Source: Clostridiales bacterium (GTDB taxonomy: Bacteria; Bacillota; Clostridia; Peptostreptococcales; Natronincolaceae). Taken from it: a stretch of DNA of 6,471 nt. Where the stretch lies: the NCBI GenBank assembly GCA_012800145.1, contig JAAZJW010000319.1, forward strand, positions 1 through 6,471, given 5' to 3'. The translations under genes were made by a program, and so were the position numbers. Position 1 is the first letter of the stretch, and each line of letters opens with the position of its first letter. Under the pieces are notes generated by a model. It was given only the letters and a program-made list of their open reading frames with translations, had not been told where the DNA came from and did no database searches. This document shows, piece by piece, positions 5,867 to 6,471 of the stretch.

Positions 5867-6064
5867 CTATAAAAAACTATCCTCATCATTACATAAATCA
5901 TCTGATTTTCGAATAGTATTATTTTTAGCACCTTCGTTTTTTGTATGCGTCCGATCCACATCAAACTCATCCAATACTTTTAAATAATCTAAGAGACCTT
6001 TTTTGTACTGTTGTAACCTTTCTTTTTCTTCTTTACTAAGTTTGATTTTAAGAATATTGCGCAT
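5867..6064 (-). CDS. gatC: Short, divergent GatC-like subunit
   Basis: A 65-residue protein directly upstream of gatA. LKIKLSKEEKERLQQYKKGL and then LDYLKVLDEFDVD (residues 5-37) match the GatC core 'LARLxLSEEExxxfxxxLxxILDYVxxLxevDv'. GatC stabilises GatA and wraps along the GatA-GatB interface. Normal GatC is about 90-100 residues. Here the first ~8-10 residues of the N-terminal helix are missing, and the C-terminal segment normally ending near GYFKVPKV is absent: the chain ends NDEDSFL. The N-terminus is not extendable, because a TAA lies in frame 6 codons upstream. The ATG at 6064 has GGGGGG six bases before it. A frameshift at the T6 run near the stop gives residues unlike a GatC tail, so truncation or lineage divergence is more likely than a sequencing error. 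Confidence 0.65.
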   Translation of the reverse strand: MRNILKIKLSKEEKERLQQYKKGLLDYLKVLDEFDVDRTHTKNEGAKNNTIRKSDDLCNDEDSFL

Positions 6065-6082
6065 CTTTTGCCCCCCATATCC

Positions 6083-6471
6083 TTAGGTCTGATTCTGTGT
6101 CCTGTTCAGAAAACATAAGCCTGATAAACCCAATAAGCCGAGAACCGTTAGAAAAATTGCAAAATAAAAAGCGATTCTGGCCGCGGTATTGTAGAAAAAA
6201 CTCTCCGGAAGCATTTGGACAAGAATGTCGGCATCCGGATTAAGCTTCCATAGATCATTGTCAAAAAATATAGCATGAAAGTGGGTAAAACATCCATCAG
6301 AGTTAATTTTGACTAACAATAATAATATAAACAAAAATAGCATATTTATAACAGATGTATACAACAGGGTACCGGAAATAGACCTTTTCCAATGCTGATC
6401 TTCCCCAATAAGAAACAAAGTCATAACTATAAGCGATACTAGACTTATGTCACGCAGAATTTTCCCTTTAA
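6083..6471 (-). CDS. TIGR01906/DUF1461-type integral membrane protein (N-terminus beyond window)
   Basis: The frame stays open to the window edge, so the internal ATG at 6424 is probably not the start. 128 C-terminal residues are visible. One hydrophobic helix (around TSVINMLFLFILLLLVKI) is followed by a conserved extracytoplasmic segment, FTHFHAIFFDNDLWKLNPDA then DILVQMLPESFF, and then a second helix (AFYFAIFLTVLGLLGLSGL) before a short polar tail. The 'HFHxxFFxNdxW.L.P.tdxLIxxxPexFF' pattern is the hallmark of TIGR01906 membrane proteins. These usually have several transmembrane helices, about 200 or more residues, and no known function. The stop at 6083-6085 is 18 bp before the gatC start, with the gatC ribosome site inside that gap, so the two are very likely co-transcribed. 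The operon promoter must lie outside the window. Confidence 0.75.
   Translation of the reverse strand, partial: KGKILRDISLVSLIVMTLFLIGEDQHWKRSISGTLLYTSVINMLFLFILLLLVKINSDGCFTHFHAIFFDNDLWKLNPDADILVQMLPESFFYNTAARIAFYFAIFLTVLGLLGLSGLCFLNRTQNQT

Overview
The window looks like a chromosomal segment from a low-to-moderate-GC Firmicute, most likely a Clostridia member. The evidence is the A+T-rich codon use, strong AGGAGG-type ribosome sites, a gatC-gatA pair (indirect tRNA amidation), a stalk/AMIN-domain cell-wall protein, a TIGR01906-type membrane protein and a tiny Cys-rich protein of a clostridial type. No species can be named from the sequence alone. There are no rRNA, tRNA or CRISPR features, no transposase and no prophage genes.

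Layout from low to high coordinate. 1-1506 (minus) is the N-terminal 502 residues of a secreted stalk (copper amine oxidase N-terminal-like) plus AMIN-domain protein, probably a cell-wall amidase whose catalytic domain lies outside the window. Its promoter is at 1578-1607. 1507-2109 is a 603-bp non-coding stretch. It holds an 11-bp-phased array of TTAACA hexamers resembling a PhoP-box array, and a ~340-bp nested palindromic element. 2110-3096 (minus) is a HypE-like AIR-synthase family protein with its own extended -10 promoter. 3150-3740 (minus) is a 196-aa protein with DarT-like ADP-ribosyltransferase features. 3741-3979 is a divergent intergenic region with a possible small or decayed ORF. 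3980-4141 (plus) is a 53-aa four-cysteine protein, the only plus-strand gene. 4142-4378 holds an 8-bp tandem repeat tract. 4379-6471 (minus) is an operon read as TIGR01906 membrane protein, short gatC-like gene, gatA.

How the genes work together: only gatC and gatA clearly share a function, as two subunits of the GatCAB amidotransferase that makes Gln-tRNA(Gln) and/or Asn-tRNA(Asn). GatA keeps all expected catalytic and glutamine-binding residues. The GatC-like protein is unusually short and gatB is not adjacent. The other genes look like separate transcription units.

The points most worth a second look are the DarT-like protein without a visible antitoxin, the PhoP-box-like array beside a cell-envelope gene, the palindromic element with two mutually exclusive folds, the short GatC, and the hypermutable-looking 8-bp repeat downstream of gatA. 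I did not find a clearly new multi-gene system. The DarT-like gene is the best single candidate for unusual biology.
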